A DNA stretch of 64,000 bases from Marinoscillum sp964351625 (GTDB taxonomy: Bacteria > Bacteroidota > Bacteroidia > Cytophagales > Cyclobacteriaceae). How positions within the stretch are numbered: position 1 is the stretch's first letter; each line of letters opens with the position of its first letter. The DNA lies in NCBI GenBank assembly GCA_964351625.1, contig CAYGOV010000002.1:186001-250000 (forward strand), in the 5' to 3' direction. A program made the position numbers and the translations under genes. A model generated the notes under the pieces. It saw only the letters and a list, made by a program, of their open reading frames with translations, made no database searches and had not been told where the DNA came from. Below, piece by piece: positions 18,901 through 26,556 of the stretch.

Positions 18901-19452
18901 TTGCAGCCTCTGGGGGCCAGTCATATGCTTGTAAAACTCAATGGAAATCAATTTGGCTCCATCGTAGATCAGATAGCCACTACTTATGCCGTGCTGAATC
19001 AGGATATTCCTTTCGAGTATCGTTTTTTAGATGAGCAGCTGTCCAAACTTTACGATCAAGAGATTCATACGCTAAATATCTTTTCAGTCTTTGCTTTGAT
19101 TGCTTTGCTCTTGGCCTCTTTGGGGCTATTGGGTATGGCCATTGCTATTTTGAATCAACGTACCAAAGAGGTAGGTATGCGTAAAATACTTGGAGCCAGT
19201 GCCTCTCAGATCATGGCAATGTTTGTGGGTCAATTCCTTCGCTTGGTGGTAATTGCTCTCGTGATTGGATTGCCTATTGCCTATTTGCTTATGCAAGAGT
19301 GGATTGCTGAGTTTTCCTATCAGGCGCCATTTGGTATTATGCCATTCGTATGGGCTGCTCTTATTTTGCTCGTTGTGAGTGTTTTGAGTGTCATTACCGC
19401 TATCGCAAAAATTGTCTATGCCAATCCGGTAAATGCGTTGCGGTATGAATAG
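15949..19452 (+). CDS. Fusion of membrane AraC-type regulator with FtsX/MacB-type permease (1167 aa)
   Basis: One continuous frame. Residues 10-190 hold about six hydrophobic helices; 215-322 are an AraC/XylS DNA-binding domain with two helix-turn-helices (SLSNLAEVLGASTHHLSQVL; IENIATVVGYNSKSAFNTAF, then KKRTGLTPSEY); 323-355 a polar linker; 356-1167 a complete MacB/FtsX-like permease with four-plus-four layout: helix, extracytoplasmic domain (about 410-640), three helices, then the same again, ending NPVNALRYE. The start is GTG at 15949, right after an in-frame stop; the next ATG would cut helix 1. M356 (17014) could allow separate translation of the permease. A membrane-tethered regulator joined to a permease suggests direct envelope-stress sensing (inference). 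No ATPase gene is adjacent. Confidence 0.85.
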   Translation: MEELQHVHWNLILVSSLILFGGLLGLVLLIMKFPAARQLGKLLITQVTFLVTVLMPALQVYQFWVLVAIAIQLHIYIDSFFSQKTRVSYWHWLPMLTIVALYWAGESIFSIGVLVVIAIYFVLSLRLLSRESGKRGISWFANPGDRLGWFRNFVFLNLILILTASWVPAWYLCLQVLLILAMILYQLVKESNFITPIPLGTKYQKSTLTPHIKVSILGKIEDVMDRGEFYLRDDASLSNLAEVLGASTHHLSQVLNESMKISFQDLMARYRIRHACRMLRDPANDQMKIENIATVVGYNSKSAFNTAFKKRTGLTPSEYKESKDVRSYGEERLSDRKRPSGEGSPFSLSHVFNFKMNSDMIQHFFKIFGRNVKRNGLFSFLNILGLSVGFTCSILIYLFISDELSYDKEIADYDRIHRIAWLNENPQTRTPHPMAQAMALDFPEVEAAVSLSPWYGNGLSKELVRVKNVEKNIVFEEPDFYFADSTFLDVFQLEVLEGDKDALKQPFALVITKPLAERYFGEESAIGQELELNDMPIAVSAVVAHLPKNTHFHFQAIIPYVTLKQINPTDSWMKWEDFGHFNYIKLKEGTDATVVESKIADWVAGYLDWDETNLQRLEAGEVKFGLQPITDIHLSSHLRWELENNGNMLYIYILLVTLVFLVLIACINYVNLTTAKSMERAKEIGVRKTLGAVSINLSIQFYFEAILFSMLAMALSLGLALLFLDSFNFLAASAFDWQKILNTPFILQAFGLSVVIGLLAGFYPAIALADFKPSEVLKGKLTTQSKGVRMRSALVVVQFAVSAILITGSLMIYQQIQFMKDKELGFDKEAIVSIDIPMSIEHGGINLPLVYSVQKQIEAIAGVRGTSIISNIPGGQFNQNPFYALNHPDIKVDMNDIMVGFGIEEVLGLEMAEGRAFDRSFSSDSVSGCIINQVAAKRLNLEHPVGETLVFAGAGYSFESKIVGVVRDFHYRSLHQPIEPLMMALQPLGASHMLVKLNGNQFGSIVDQIATTYAVLNQDIPFEYRFLDEQLSKLYDQEIHTLNIFSVFALIALLLASLGLLGMAIAILNQRTKEVGMRKILGASASQIMAMFVGQFLRLVVIALVIGLPIAYLLMQEWIAEFSYQAPFGIMPFVWAALILLVVSVLSVITAIAKIVYANPVNALRYE

Positions 19453-19514
19453 CTGACTTCATTCTTTTAGGAGGGGTGAGCTATCTTGTAGTGTCAGGTT
19501 GTAAGGATATGATA

Positions 19515-20657
19515 TTATTCTGAATATTTTTTAATAAGCCTTATCATCAGATCATTTAAATATTCTATCTCATACTCTCCAACACTAGCTTCCAAATGTT
19601 CATTCCCAATTCCACTATCATTGGTGATGAATACATATGTGCCATTGGTAGCTATAGAAAAAAATCTCATCAAAAACTCTGTCTCTTTATCAATCCCACT
19701 TGCTGATATCGGTATTATTTTTATTCCTTTTTCTGCGGCTTTGCTTAGTGAGTTGTGCAAGCTTTCTTTAATCTCTGGAGTATAATGAGGTGGAGCATCT
19801 AGAAGTAAAAATGCAATTCTAGTTTTAGCAGCATCTGACCATTGTAGTTCACTAATAGCTGTGTTAAGTGCTGTGTGAACTGCTTCTGGAAAATCACCTC
19901 CTCCACCAGCATTTTGCTTGTTGATAAAATCTAATGTGCTAGACAACTCATTCGTAAAATCAGATTTTCTTATGACATATTCATCTCCTTCATCTCTGTA
20001 AAAAACAGTCGAAGTGTATATTTCTAAATTTGAATCATCACTTTTCACACTGGCAATTACGTTTTTCAAATCGGCTTTCAAAAACTCCATTTCATCTCCC
20101 ATTGAGCCTGTAGCATCAACAATAAATGAGATTTCCACTCTGTTCGAGCCATCATTTATCGTATTGATGTTTACAGTATTTGTTCCATACTCTATGAGGA
20201 CTAATTCTTGATTCAGTATTTCATTATTCACTTTCAGTGCAAGTTCACTGACATCAACAGACTCTTCTTTTTGATATAGACCAATCCATAATTCTGCATA
20301 ACCCATGTTATCTGTTTTTGTCTTCCAAACTACCGCTCCATTTCTTAGCAGTTCCACTTTCGTGTTTACCACTGGATCGCTCTCATTACTCACCTGCACA
20401 GATATTCGTTCATTAGTATATATACCCCAATAAGAAGGCATTTGGGAATAATCCTGTCCGTTTAACAAATTGTCCCAAAAGTCCCAATTGGATAAATCAT
20501 TCCATTCGCCTGCCGTGATTAATCCAGCTTCTACCTGATTGCCATTTCCAGACGATTCTCTTGATGAATCAGGCGCTGATAAATAATCTCCATCTTCACT
20601 ACATGAGAAAATAATAGACATTGAAATAATAGCGGTAAGGATAGGTAGTTTTTTCAT
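19515..20657 (-). CDS. VWA-domain lipoprotein (380 aa)
   Basis: Lipobox IIFSC (Cys19). A beta-sandwich-like segment (about 85-165) precedes a von Willebrand factor A domain from residue 175 to 378. The metal-ion site is DATGS (D181-S185), a DxTGS variant of DxSxS, with the later Thr/Asp positions supplied by GGGGDFPEA and LLLDAPPH. VWA domains bind protein ligands through a divalent ion. It is convergent with the regulator-permease fusion, whose decayed duplicate tail lies on its other side. The ligand is unknown. Confidence 0.82.
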   Translation of the reverse strand: MKKLPILTAIISMSIIFSCSEDGDYLSAPDSSRESSGNGNQVEAGLITAGEWNDLSNWDFWDNLLNGQDYSQMPSYWGIYTNERISVQVSNESDPVVNTKVELLRNGAVVWKTKTDNMGYAELWIGLYQKEESVDVSELALKVNNEILNQELVLIEYGTNTVNINTINDGSNRVEISFIVDATGSMGDEMEFLKADLKNVIASVKSDDSNLEIYTSTVFYRDEGDEYVIRKSDFTNELSSTLDFINKQNAGGGGDFPEAVHTALNTAISELQWSDAAKTRIAFLLLDAPPHYTPEIKESLHNSLSKAAEKGIKIIPISASGIDKETEFLMRFFSIATNGTYVFITNDSGIGNEHLEASVGEYEIEYLNDLMIRLIKKYSE

Positions 20658-20857
20658 AATGGTTTGCTTGAATTCATCTTCATTACCTAAGACTCACTTA
20701 TTTTCAAAACGGTTGTGTTGTACTCGATATCGACTTAACCTCAGATGATAATGCGGAGATAGGCAACTCAATTTCTAATCTTGATCCATTATACTCTGAG
20801 TCCTTAGCCAAGGTTTGTGTCCTACAGAACTTTCAACCTAATGGATGATCAGACAAG

Positions 20858-20974
20858 ATGCAAGGTGATACTTGGTCTGTGGTAATCTTAGTTTCGGTTT
20901 GTGTACTCAGTGTGATTTCAGCTACTGCTAAAATTATCCATGCAAATCCAATGAATGCCTTGTGCTACGAGTAG
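20858..20974 (+). pseudogene. C-terminal relic of an FtsX-type permease
   Basis: Translating + strand from 20858 gives SVVILVSVCVLSVISATAKI then IHANPMNALCYE and a stop at 20972-20974. This matches the last 30 residues of the permease at 15949-19452 (LLVVSVLSVITAIAKIVYAN, PVNALRYE) almost position for position, with the same final codons. No upstream permease sequence remains. It is the tail of a second, deleted copy, so a related permease gene once stood here. Confidence 0.75.
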
Positions 20975-21094
20975 TGGTTTAATTTAGGAAAAGAAGCCAA
21001 CCAATTATGTCGTACTTTTATTTTCAATTTGAAAATGTAACAATCCTCTTCTTCGGTCGTCTCCTATTTGATTTTTAGCAAAAGGAAATAAGAA

Positions 21095-21760
21095 ATGGAA
21101 GATTTCGTCGGAAATAACGCAAAGCTGATTGTGGATTGGGGACAATTGATAGCTGCTTCATTCATAGGGGTCAGCCTGTTCTTCTTACTCTTGCTAGGAC
21201 GGAAAAACCGATTCTATTTACCGAAAGGAATATTGGGATATAGCCTCGCAACCCTTTTGGTAATCTTGATGATCATGGGAAGCCTTGTTTTGATAAGGGT
21301 AACTAGCATAGAGCCTAGAATGTCTGCGGTCATTTATGGTTTAGAATATCTCGAAAATAAGCCAGCTCCGTTATTTAACTTTAGATTATTAGCAGACGAT
21401 TCTGAGAAAACCTTAGCTGATTATAAAGGGAAGGTTGTGTTATTGAATTATTGGGCGACATGGTGCGCGCCATGTATAAAGGAGATGCCTGATTTTAATA
21501 AGTTACAAGAAGTATATGCCGACCAAGGATTGGTAGTCATTGCATTGTCTGATGAGGATAGGGAAAGTTTATCGAAATTCGCTGAGAAGAGGCCATTCGT
21601 TGCACAAGCTGCTTACTCCAGTGAATTTAATTGGGCGGATATACAAACTGAGAGACCTATAACCTTCCTTATAGACAAAGAGAATGTCATTGCCGATTAT
21701 TTTACCGGTAGACATGATTATGAATATTTTGAGTCTAAGGTAAAGGCGTATTTAAATTGA
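21095..21760 (+). CDS. Membrane-anchored TlpA/ResA-like thioredoxin (221 aa)
   Basis: Two hydrophobic helices (about 15-35 and 48-68) precede a periplasmic thioredoxin-fold domain (90-221) with active site WCAPC (C124, C127), the family entry NKPAPLFNF and the cis-Pro segment ERPITFLID. TlpA-like proteins reduce or isomerise disulphides of exported proteins or assist cytochrome maturation. The 567-aa cysteine-containing gene follows after 214 bases in the same direction, and both genes have decayed fragments elsewhere in the window. The thiol enzyme call is firm; the partner is inferred only. Confidence 0.88.
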   Translation: MEDFVGNNAKLIVDWGQLIAASFIGVSLFFLLLLGRKNRFYLPKGILGYSLATLLVILMIMGSLVLIRVTSIEPRMSAVIYGLEYLENKPAPLFNFRLLADDSEKTLADYKGKVVLLNYWATWCAPCIKEMPDFNKLQEVYADQGLVVIALSDEDRESLSKFAEKRPFVAQAAYSSEFNWADIQTERPITFLIDKENVIADYFTGRHDYEYFESKVKAYLN

Positions 21761-21974
21761 ATTCAAATATTCCAGATTGCGTCTGAGCTAGGCCAATTAA
21801 GAAGTTTGTTGAAGTATGAATAATGAACATTTTGCTTAGACGTTTTATTTGGGCCGTCCTTCTTGCTGATCTATTTTGACAATTTAGAATTGATTTTGTG
21901 ACAGCATTTGTTATGAGTTTACTCATTTCACAGGAGTTTATTTCCGCGGACATTTACTACTTAAATTTAGAAGT

Positions 21975-23678
21975 ATGTCTATTACATCACACTCTTTTCA
22001 TATTCCCGTAATGGGTATTGGCTACACGCTAGATACGCCTATCAAAATAGCCAAGTATGGCATAGCCTCTGTCATATCTATCGTGCAGGACGATGTGATC
22101 GAAAAAGCACGAAAATATTATTCGCGGATTAATGATTTGCCTTTTAAACCTATCCTTAATAAGGATTCCGAGTATAGGTCAAAGCGTATAACGGCTTATT
22201 TGAACCTTGTAAATCATTTGGTAAACCAAAGCTTCGAACAACTTAAAAAAGAGCCACATCAGCTAAGAAAATATGCACGATTGCTTCCAGGTAATACAAG
22301 CGTCGAAGACCTTCTAGATCACATGAATGAACTCAGACCAGGCAGTATTGACGTAAATATCATGACCAAGCTGGACAGGCAGCCTTCTGCCGATGATGAG
22401 GTGATCACAGATGCTTGCGCCTCACTGAAAGGTTATGCAGAAAGTGATTTGGATTCTGGGTTGGTTTTATCTGCTGGCATCAACCCAAGGCTATTTGCCT
22501 ATATGGAGCAGTTCTCGGACTTTTTCCCGAATGAGACAGGACATATCAAGAAAAGGATTATTGTAAAAGTAAGCGACTTCAGATCAGCATTGATACAAGG
22601 TAAGATGCTCGCTAAAAAAGGACTATGGGTCAGCGAATACCGATTGGAGTCTGGACTCAACTGTGGTGGACATACGTTTGCTACTGATGGTTTACTCATG
22701 GGGCCAATACTTGAGGAGTTTAAGCTTCATCGAGATGAGATGTTGGCAGAGCAGGAGATGATGTGTAAAGAGGTCTGGAAACTATTAGGGTATGCTCATA
22801 GTCAACCTTTAGCGCAGAAGCTTACCGTGCAAGGTGGGCTGGGAACGTCAGATGAGCGTTTACTTCTCCAGGATTATTACGGCGTGGATGCCACTGGATG
22901 GGGTAGTCCATTTTTATTGGTGCCAGAAGCCACCTCCATAGATCATGAAACCTTATCTGTTTTGGCCGGTGCTAGAGAAAAGGACATTTACAATAGCGAT
23001 GTATCTCCACTTGGAGTGAGCTATAGTACTGTGCGCGGAACATCTGGCGATCGTATGAAAAGTGATCGCATCGCGTCAGGCAAGCCAGGAAGCCCTTGTA
23101 TCTGGAAACATCTTGCAATGGACACGACCTATAAAGCTGCAGGTACGTGTGTCGCCTCAAGTGGTTTTCAGAAAAGAAAAATAGAAGAGATGAAGGATCA
23201 GAACTTGAGCCAAGAGGCCTATGCTGAATCTTTTGCAAAGATCACGGAGAAGGAATGCCTTTGCGACGGATTGTCGGTATCATTCTTAAAGAATTTTGGA
23301 TTGATGGATAAATCGAATTTTAGTGGAGTATCGGTTTGTCCAGGGCCAAACTTAGCTTATTTTGATCGAACCTATTCTTTGGAAGAGATGGTAGGTCATA
23401 TCTATGGGAAACAGGATGTTTTAGATATGGAAAGACCACATGTATTTCTGAAGGAGCTAGGACTTTACATGGACTATTATGAGAAGTTGAAAAATCGAGT
23501 AGGAGATGAGGCGGGTCCACGTGAGCAAAAACAGCTCACCAAATTCAGAGAGAATCTCCTTTCAGGAATCTCCTATTATTCAACAATGGCATTGACACTG
23601 AGTGAAGATGTAAGAGCGGAGTTTGAGAAGGCCTTAGAGAGTTGCAACCGTCAATTAGAAATGTACGCCAGCGCTTAG
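21975..23678 (+). CDS. Conserved protein of unknown function, cysteine-containing, possible TIM-barrel (567 aa)
   Basis: No signal peptide or membrane helix, so cytosolic. The start HIPVMGIGYTLDTPIKIAKY and later blocks GINPRLFAYMEQFSDFF, LESGLNCGGHTFATDG and DATGWGSPFLLVPEAT suggest an alpha/beta barrel of the kind used by FMN enzymes; this is a fold guess. At least eight cysteines lie in short conserved-looking motifs (NCGG, KECLCDG, SVCPGP, GTCVASS), which could bind a metal or an iron-sulphur cluster. I know of similar uncharacterised proteins in Bacteroidota but no function. It follows a thioredoxin gene. A fragment similar to its residues around 155-200 lies at 62576-62690. Confidence 0.6.
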   Translation: MSITSHSFHIPVMGIGYTLDTPIKIAKYGIASVISIVQDDVIEKARKYYSRINDLPFKPILNKDSEYRSKRITAYLNLVNHLVNQSFEQLKKEPHQLRKYARLLPGNTSVEDLLDHMNELRPGSIDVNIMTKLDRQPSADDEVITDACASLKGYAESDLDSGLVLSAGINPRLFAYMEQFSDFFPNETGHIKKRIIVKVSDFRSALIQGKMLAKKGLWVSEYRLESGLNCGGHTFATDGLLMGPILEEFKLHRDEMLAEQEMMCKEVWKLLGYAHSQPLAQKLTVQGGLGTSDERLLLQDYYGVDATGWGSPFLLVPEATSIDHETLSVLAGAREKDIYNSDVSPLGVSYSTVRGTSGDRMKSDRIASGKPGSPCIWKHLAMDTTYKAAGTCVASSGFQKRKIEEMKDQNLSQEAYAESFAKITEKECLCDGLSVSFLKNFGLMDKSNFSGVSVCPGPNLAYFDRTYSLEEMVGHIYGKQDVLDMERPHVFLKELGLYMDYYEKLKNRVGDEAGPREQKQLTKFRENLLSGISYYSTMALTLSEDVRAEFEKALESCNRQLEMYASA

Positions 23679-24020
23679 CAGGGATTTACTTGATAGCTCA
23701 TATTCTTATGTATTTGCCTTGCTGATACAACATGGGATTTAGAATTGGTTCCTTTACTTTTTTTATGGTTTAGGTGATTTTTTTCTTCTGAGAAGGCCAA
23801 TGAGAATTGCACTCACGAAAAATACTTTTTTCATCAACCAAGAGAATGTAGTTGTCGATTATTACACTTGCAGACACGACGATGATTTCTTTGTGTCAAA
23901 GGTTAAGGCTTATTTGGATTGAGTCTAAAAATTCATGGGTAACTACTCTGCTAAATCTCAATCTTAAGAATGTGCTGAAGTACGAGTATGAGATTTACAA
24001 AATGCCGCCGATCAATACCA
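23679..24020. other. Intergenic stretch carrying a thioredoxin-tail relic
   Basis: Apart from the relic at 23821-23922 nothing coding is supported here. The bases before it (23679-23820) are T-rich, with no clear terminator hairpin for the 567-aa gene. Confidence 0.4.
23821..23922 (+). pseudogene. C-terminal relic of the TlpA-like thioredoxin
   Basis: The frame NTFFINQENVVVDYYTCRHD, DDFFVSKVKAYLD, stop (23920-23922) parallels the last 33 residues of the thioredoxin at 21095-21760 (ITFLIDKENVIADYFTGRHD, YEYFESKVKAYLN). The active-site part is absent. A decayed second copy of the gene must have stood here, on the far side of the 567-aa gene. Confidence 0.75.
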
Positions 24021-24173
24021 TTATTTCTCATAATACCATAAAAAGTGTTTGTAATCAAATGATACTTGACTTGTTGATATAGACACAATTTCTAATTTTT
24101 CTGAGTTAGAATTGACGTAATCAACTAGCTTTTGTTTTTTGTCGAATTCCATTACTCTTAATTCTTTCTTCAT
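24021..24173 (-). CDS. Small hypothetical protein (50 aa)
   Basis: Frame from ATG 24173 to TAA 24021: starts MKKELRVMEFDKKQKLVDYV, ends YKHFLWYYEK. The layout (basic start, an acidic helix, then a strand of the form KLEIVSISTSQVSF) resembles short regulatory-looking proteins such as the Cse60 group, but the match is by eye only. Its start is 156 bases past the stop of the membrane protein at 24329-24787, in the same direction. It may be real but no independent support is available. Confidence 0.4.
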   Translation of the reverse strand: MKKELRVMEFDKKQKLVDYVNSNSEKLEIVSISTSQVSFDYKHFLWYYEK

Positions 24174-24328
24174 TTAATTATTGTTTTCCTCTAAAACTGT
24201 CAGTAACCACAGCTACAAGTGCTTTTCGAATTGACCAAGTATAGATAAATCTAGTAAAATCTTGGGTGCACGGCAAGGGCTCCATAATAGTTATATATCC
24301 GATTATAGCTTTTGTATTTGCTCTAGGC

Positions 24329-24787
24329 TTACCCAAATAGTATGTAGGCAATCACTAGGAGAGTTGGCAAAGCTCTGAAAAAGACTGGTAATGTAGCGTC
24401 TAGGTGTTTAGTGCCAATTATTTTAAGAATAAGCATGGTTAAAGAGGCGATTATAATTGTAATCCCTCCGATTTGAAGCATTGTCAAATAGGCATCGTTA
24501 CCAAGTCGCAGCGAGTAAAACAAAATGCCAGTTATGGCTACTGACAAACTTATCCATAGGATCTTAGGTACAATCGACAAACCCAGGAGTTCACTGAATC
24601 CCATTTGTTCACCTTCAGTTTGTTCAATGTTTAAAGGTCTGTATGTACTTAGATAAAACGTTATACCCAGTCCACCTAAGCTTATAGTCATTAAAATTGG
24701 AATTTCAGATCCAGCCAATTGAAGTATAAAAGCTATAGCTAAGGCTGCCAAAAATACTCGTTCCAAATATGGTAGTAATTTGATCAT
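24329..24787 (-). CDS. Hypothetical membrane protein (152 aa, four helices)
   Basis: Four hydrophobic segments (about 12-28, 32-50, 78-98, 104-125 and a last one near the C-terminus) with short loops; no motif that I recognise. The start is put at MIKLLPYLERVFL (24787) because the 29 residues encoded upstream are polar and look non-coding; the longer frame starts at 24874. Similar small membrane proteins are common in Bacteroidota. Function unknown. Confidence 0.55.
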   Translation of the reverse strand: MIKLLPYLERVFLAALAIAFILQLAGSEIPILMTISLGGLGITFYLSTYRPLNIEQTEGEQMGFSELLGLSIVPKILWISLSVAITGILFYSLRLGNDAYLTMLQIGGITIIIASLTMLILKIIGTKHLDATLPVFFRALPTLLVIAYILFG

Positions 24788-25014
24788 GAGTTCGTTTGCG
24801 ATAATAGGTGAATTGCTATATGGTCCCGAATATATGTAGTTAGGTTGAATAATACCAAACCTTGTAAGGATCACCTATCCGATGAATCCTTTGAGTAACA
24901 CCGGGTAGAAAGCAATGTCTTTCTTCAGCGGCATTCATGGTGCAGTTGCACTGAAATCAGCCAGAAAGCACTTTGGTGGGCCGGCTAGGCATATAGCCGA
25001 TAGGCTTATTAGCA

Positions 25015-25659
25015 TCAGTTTTCACTGTTCAATAGTCTTAAATACTTAACAAAAACATTTTGATCAACTTGTTCTTCTTCAGCTTCATATTGCTGAAGAA
25101 GTTCAGGGGTATAAGCAAGAAGTTCCTTTAGGTAGTCACTTGAGACTGTGGTGATTTGGTTCGTTTCCTTATCAATCACATAGATAAATCTAAGCATTGC
25201 CAATTTGGCTCCTTGAATTGCTCCACCAACTGCCCCGAACATGTATCCTAGTTGTGCTTGGTTATCAAGTTGTTCTTTTTGAATGTTAGCAAACATAGAA
25301 AGGCCACCTCGAATCACTAAGAATTTGCCATCACTCAATACTGGAGTATACCATGTTTGAACTTTATATTGAAAGCAGTTTATGTAGAGATTTTCACCAT
25401 CAGAGTAGGCATAGTATTCTTTTTTTATGGTTTTAGAGGTAATTGATTTATCAGACTTAAGTAGTTTGTAGTCATTTCCTCCGTTCATTTTTATATCACC
25501 TTCGGTTCTCCTCTCAATTTCGAGTTCAACGGATACACTTGGAGATTTTGATTTAATCTCTTCAAAAGACAAATAGACGCCTTTTGGATATTCAGCTACT
25601 TGTCCAAAAGTCGATATCGTTATGATATTAAAAAGTAAAGTGACCAGAATTGATTTCAT
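25015..25659 (-). CDS. Secreted hypothetical protein (214 aa)
   Basis: Signal peptide MKSILVTLLFNIITISTFGQ with cleavage after the FGQ, usual for Bacteroidota periplasmic proteins. The mature part opens with YPKGVYLSFEEIKSKSPS, a motif seen at the start of an uncharacterised Bacteroidota family, and contains a glycine-rich hydrophobic patch (MFGAVGGAIQGAKLAML, about 140-156) that could insert in a membrane. The C-terminus is acidic (EAEEEQVDQ). No function can be assigned. Single gene between a membrane protein and HU paralog 1. Confidence 0.65.
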   Translation of the reverse strand: MKSILVTLLFNIITISTFGQVAEYPKGVYLSFEEIKSKSPSVSVELEIERRTEGDIKMNGGNDYKLLKSDKSITSKTIKKEYYAYSDGENLYINCFQYKVQTWYTPVLSDGKFLVIRGGLSMFANIQKEQLDNQAQLGYMFGAVGGAIQGAKLAMLRFIYVIDKETNQITTVSSDYLKELLAYTPELLQQYEAEEEQVDQNVFVKYLRLLNSEN

Positions 25660-25821
25660 TTCTTGATTACGATTTTAATTGATGCTAACCAGTTAACCGC
25701 ACAGTTGAGGTTAACTAACTTATATTCATCCAAATCTAATGGATTTTGAATCTTATGTAACCCTTTAGTTTGCGGTTACTCAATGAGGCAAGGGTAGAAA
25801 TAGAGACCTTCCAAATGGGTG

Positions 25822-26208
25822 TTACTTCACCTTATTGAACTCAATGGCTTGCAGCATTCTTTTGACGTCTTTGTCTGGCAAGAAGCTGATGTTGAGACTT
25901 TCTATGTCTTTAGAAGTCACGTCTTCCGGAGAGTCTTTTCCTTTGCTTCGTGCATGAATGCTGAATGTGCCCAGTCCGTCTATTCGCACGTTATGACCAC
26001 TCCCGAGTAGTTCTGGTATCAAGATTCTCATACTTTCGAATACGCCTACCACTTCTGCCCCACTGAGCGAGGAAGTATTGGAGATCTTATCTATCAGATT
26101 GCGCGTGTTGGCGATCTTGCGTTTGGTAAGTACGGGATAGTATCTTGGTGGTCTATTCCCAGCCATACCGGCGGGTCTTTTACTTACTACCTTATAATTG
26201 ATGGCCAT
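25822..26208 (-). CDS. HU-family DNA-binding protein, 128-aa Bacteroidota type, paralog 1
   Basis: Histone-like protein that bends DNA. The HU/IHF fold is seen in residues about 30-110: KIANTRNLIDKISNTSSLSG, the helical dimer part, and GSGHNVRIDGLGTFSIHARS, the beta-arm root. The N-terminus MAINYKVVSKRPAGMAGNRP, PRYYPVLTKR extends the usual 90-residue HU, as in the longer Bacteroidota HU-like group. It is about 70% identical by eye to paralog 2 at 45059-45445, same length. Both genes share a collinear leader with two palindromic sites (see separate entries), suggesting common or self-regulation. Confidence 0.85.
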   Translation of the reverse strand: MAINYKVVSKRPAGMAGNRPPRYYPVLTKRKIANTRNLIDKISNTSSLSGAEVVGVFESMRILIPELLGSGHNVRIDGLGTFSIHARSKGKDSPEDVTSKDIESLNISFLPDKDVKRMLQAIEFNKVK

Positions 26209-26274
26209 GATAAGCAGATGTTGTCAGTTTATACACTATGTTTCGTTTGATTGTACGTTATCTGTGGCTAGAAG

Positions 26275-26350
26275 GATACGTATCTTTTGTCTCACGCATG
26301 GCTATGAATCATTCAAAGTATAGCCATGGATGAAGTAAAAGATACGTATC
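26275..26350 (-). promoter_or_regulatory. Paired palindromic sites (GATACGTATC) upstream of HU paralog 1
   Basis: Two copies of the perfect palindrome GATACGTATC lie at 26275-26284 and 26341-26350, each with an adjacent T4/A4 so that 14-base arms (GATACGTATCTTTT / AAAAGATACGTATC) are inverted to each other. Between them CATGGCTAT (26297-26305) and ATAGCCATG (26320-26328) form a nested inverted pair. The first site starts 67 bases before the HU start codon. The same two positions are occupied upstream of HU paralog 2. Likely operators or HU binding sites; inferred. Confidence 0.65.
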
Positions 26351-26556
26351 ATTTATGTCATACAACACTATGTTTAGATTAAAACTAAAGCATGCTTCAG
26401 GCAGAATGTCGCCTTATCTATGGTGATTATAAGCTTAGATCTATTCAAAGTGACCAGAAAGGAGGTCCATTGACTATACTTCAGAAATACACTCCGCATC
26501 ACCGTGAGGCTTTTCCATATTCAAGCGCAAGTGGATGATTGCGCTAGTGTGGGCAC
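26351..26556. other. Intergenic stretch between HU leader and a barrel protein gene
   Basis: About 200 bases with no supported gene. It lies downstream of the leftward gene at 26557-27315. No clear terminator hairpin with T-run was seen. Confidence 0.35.
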
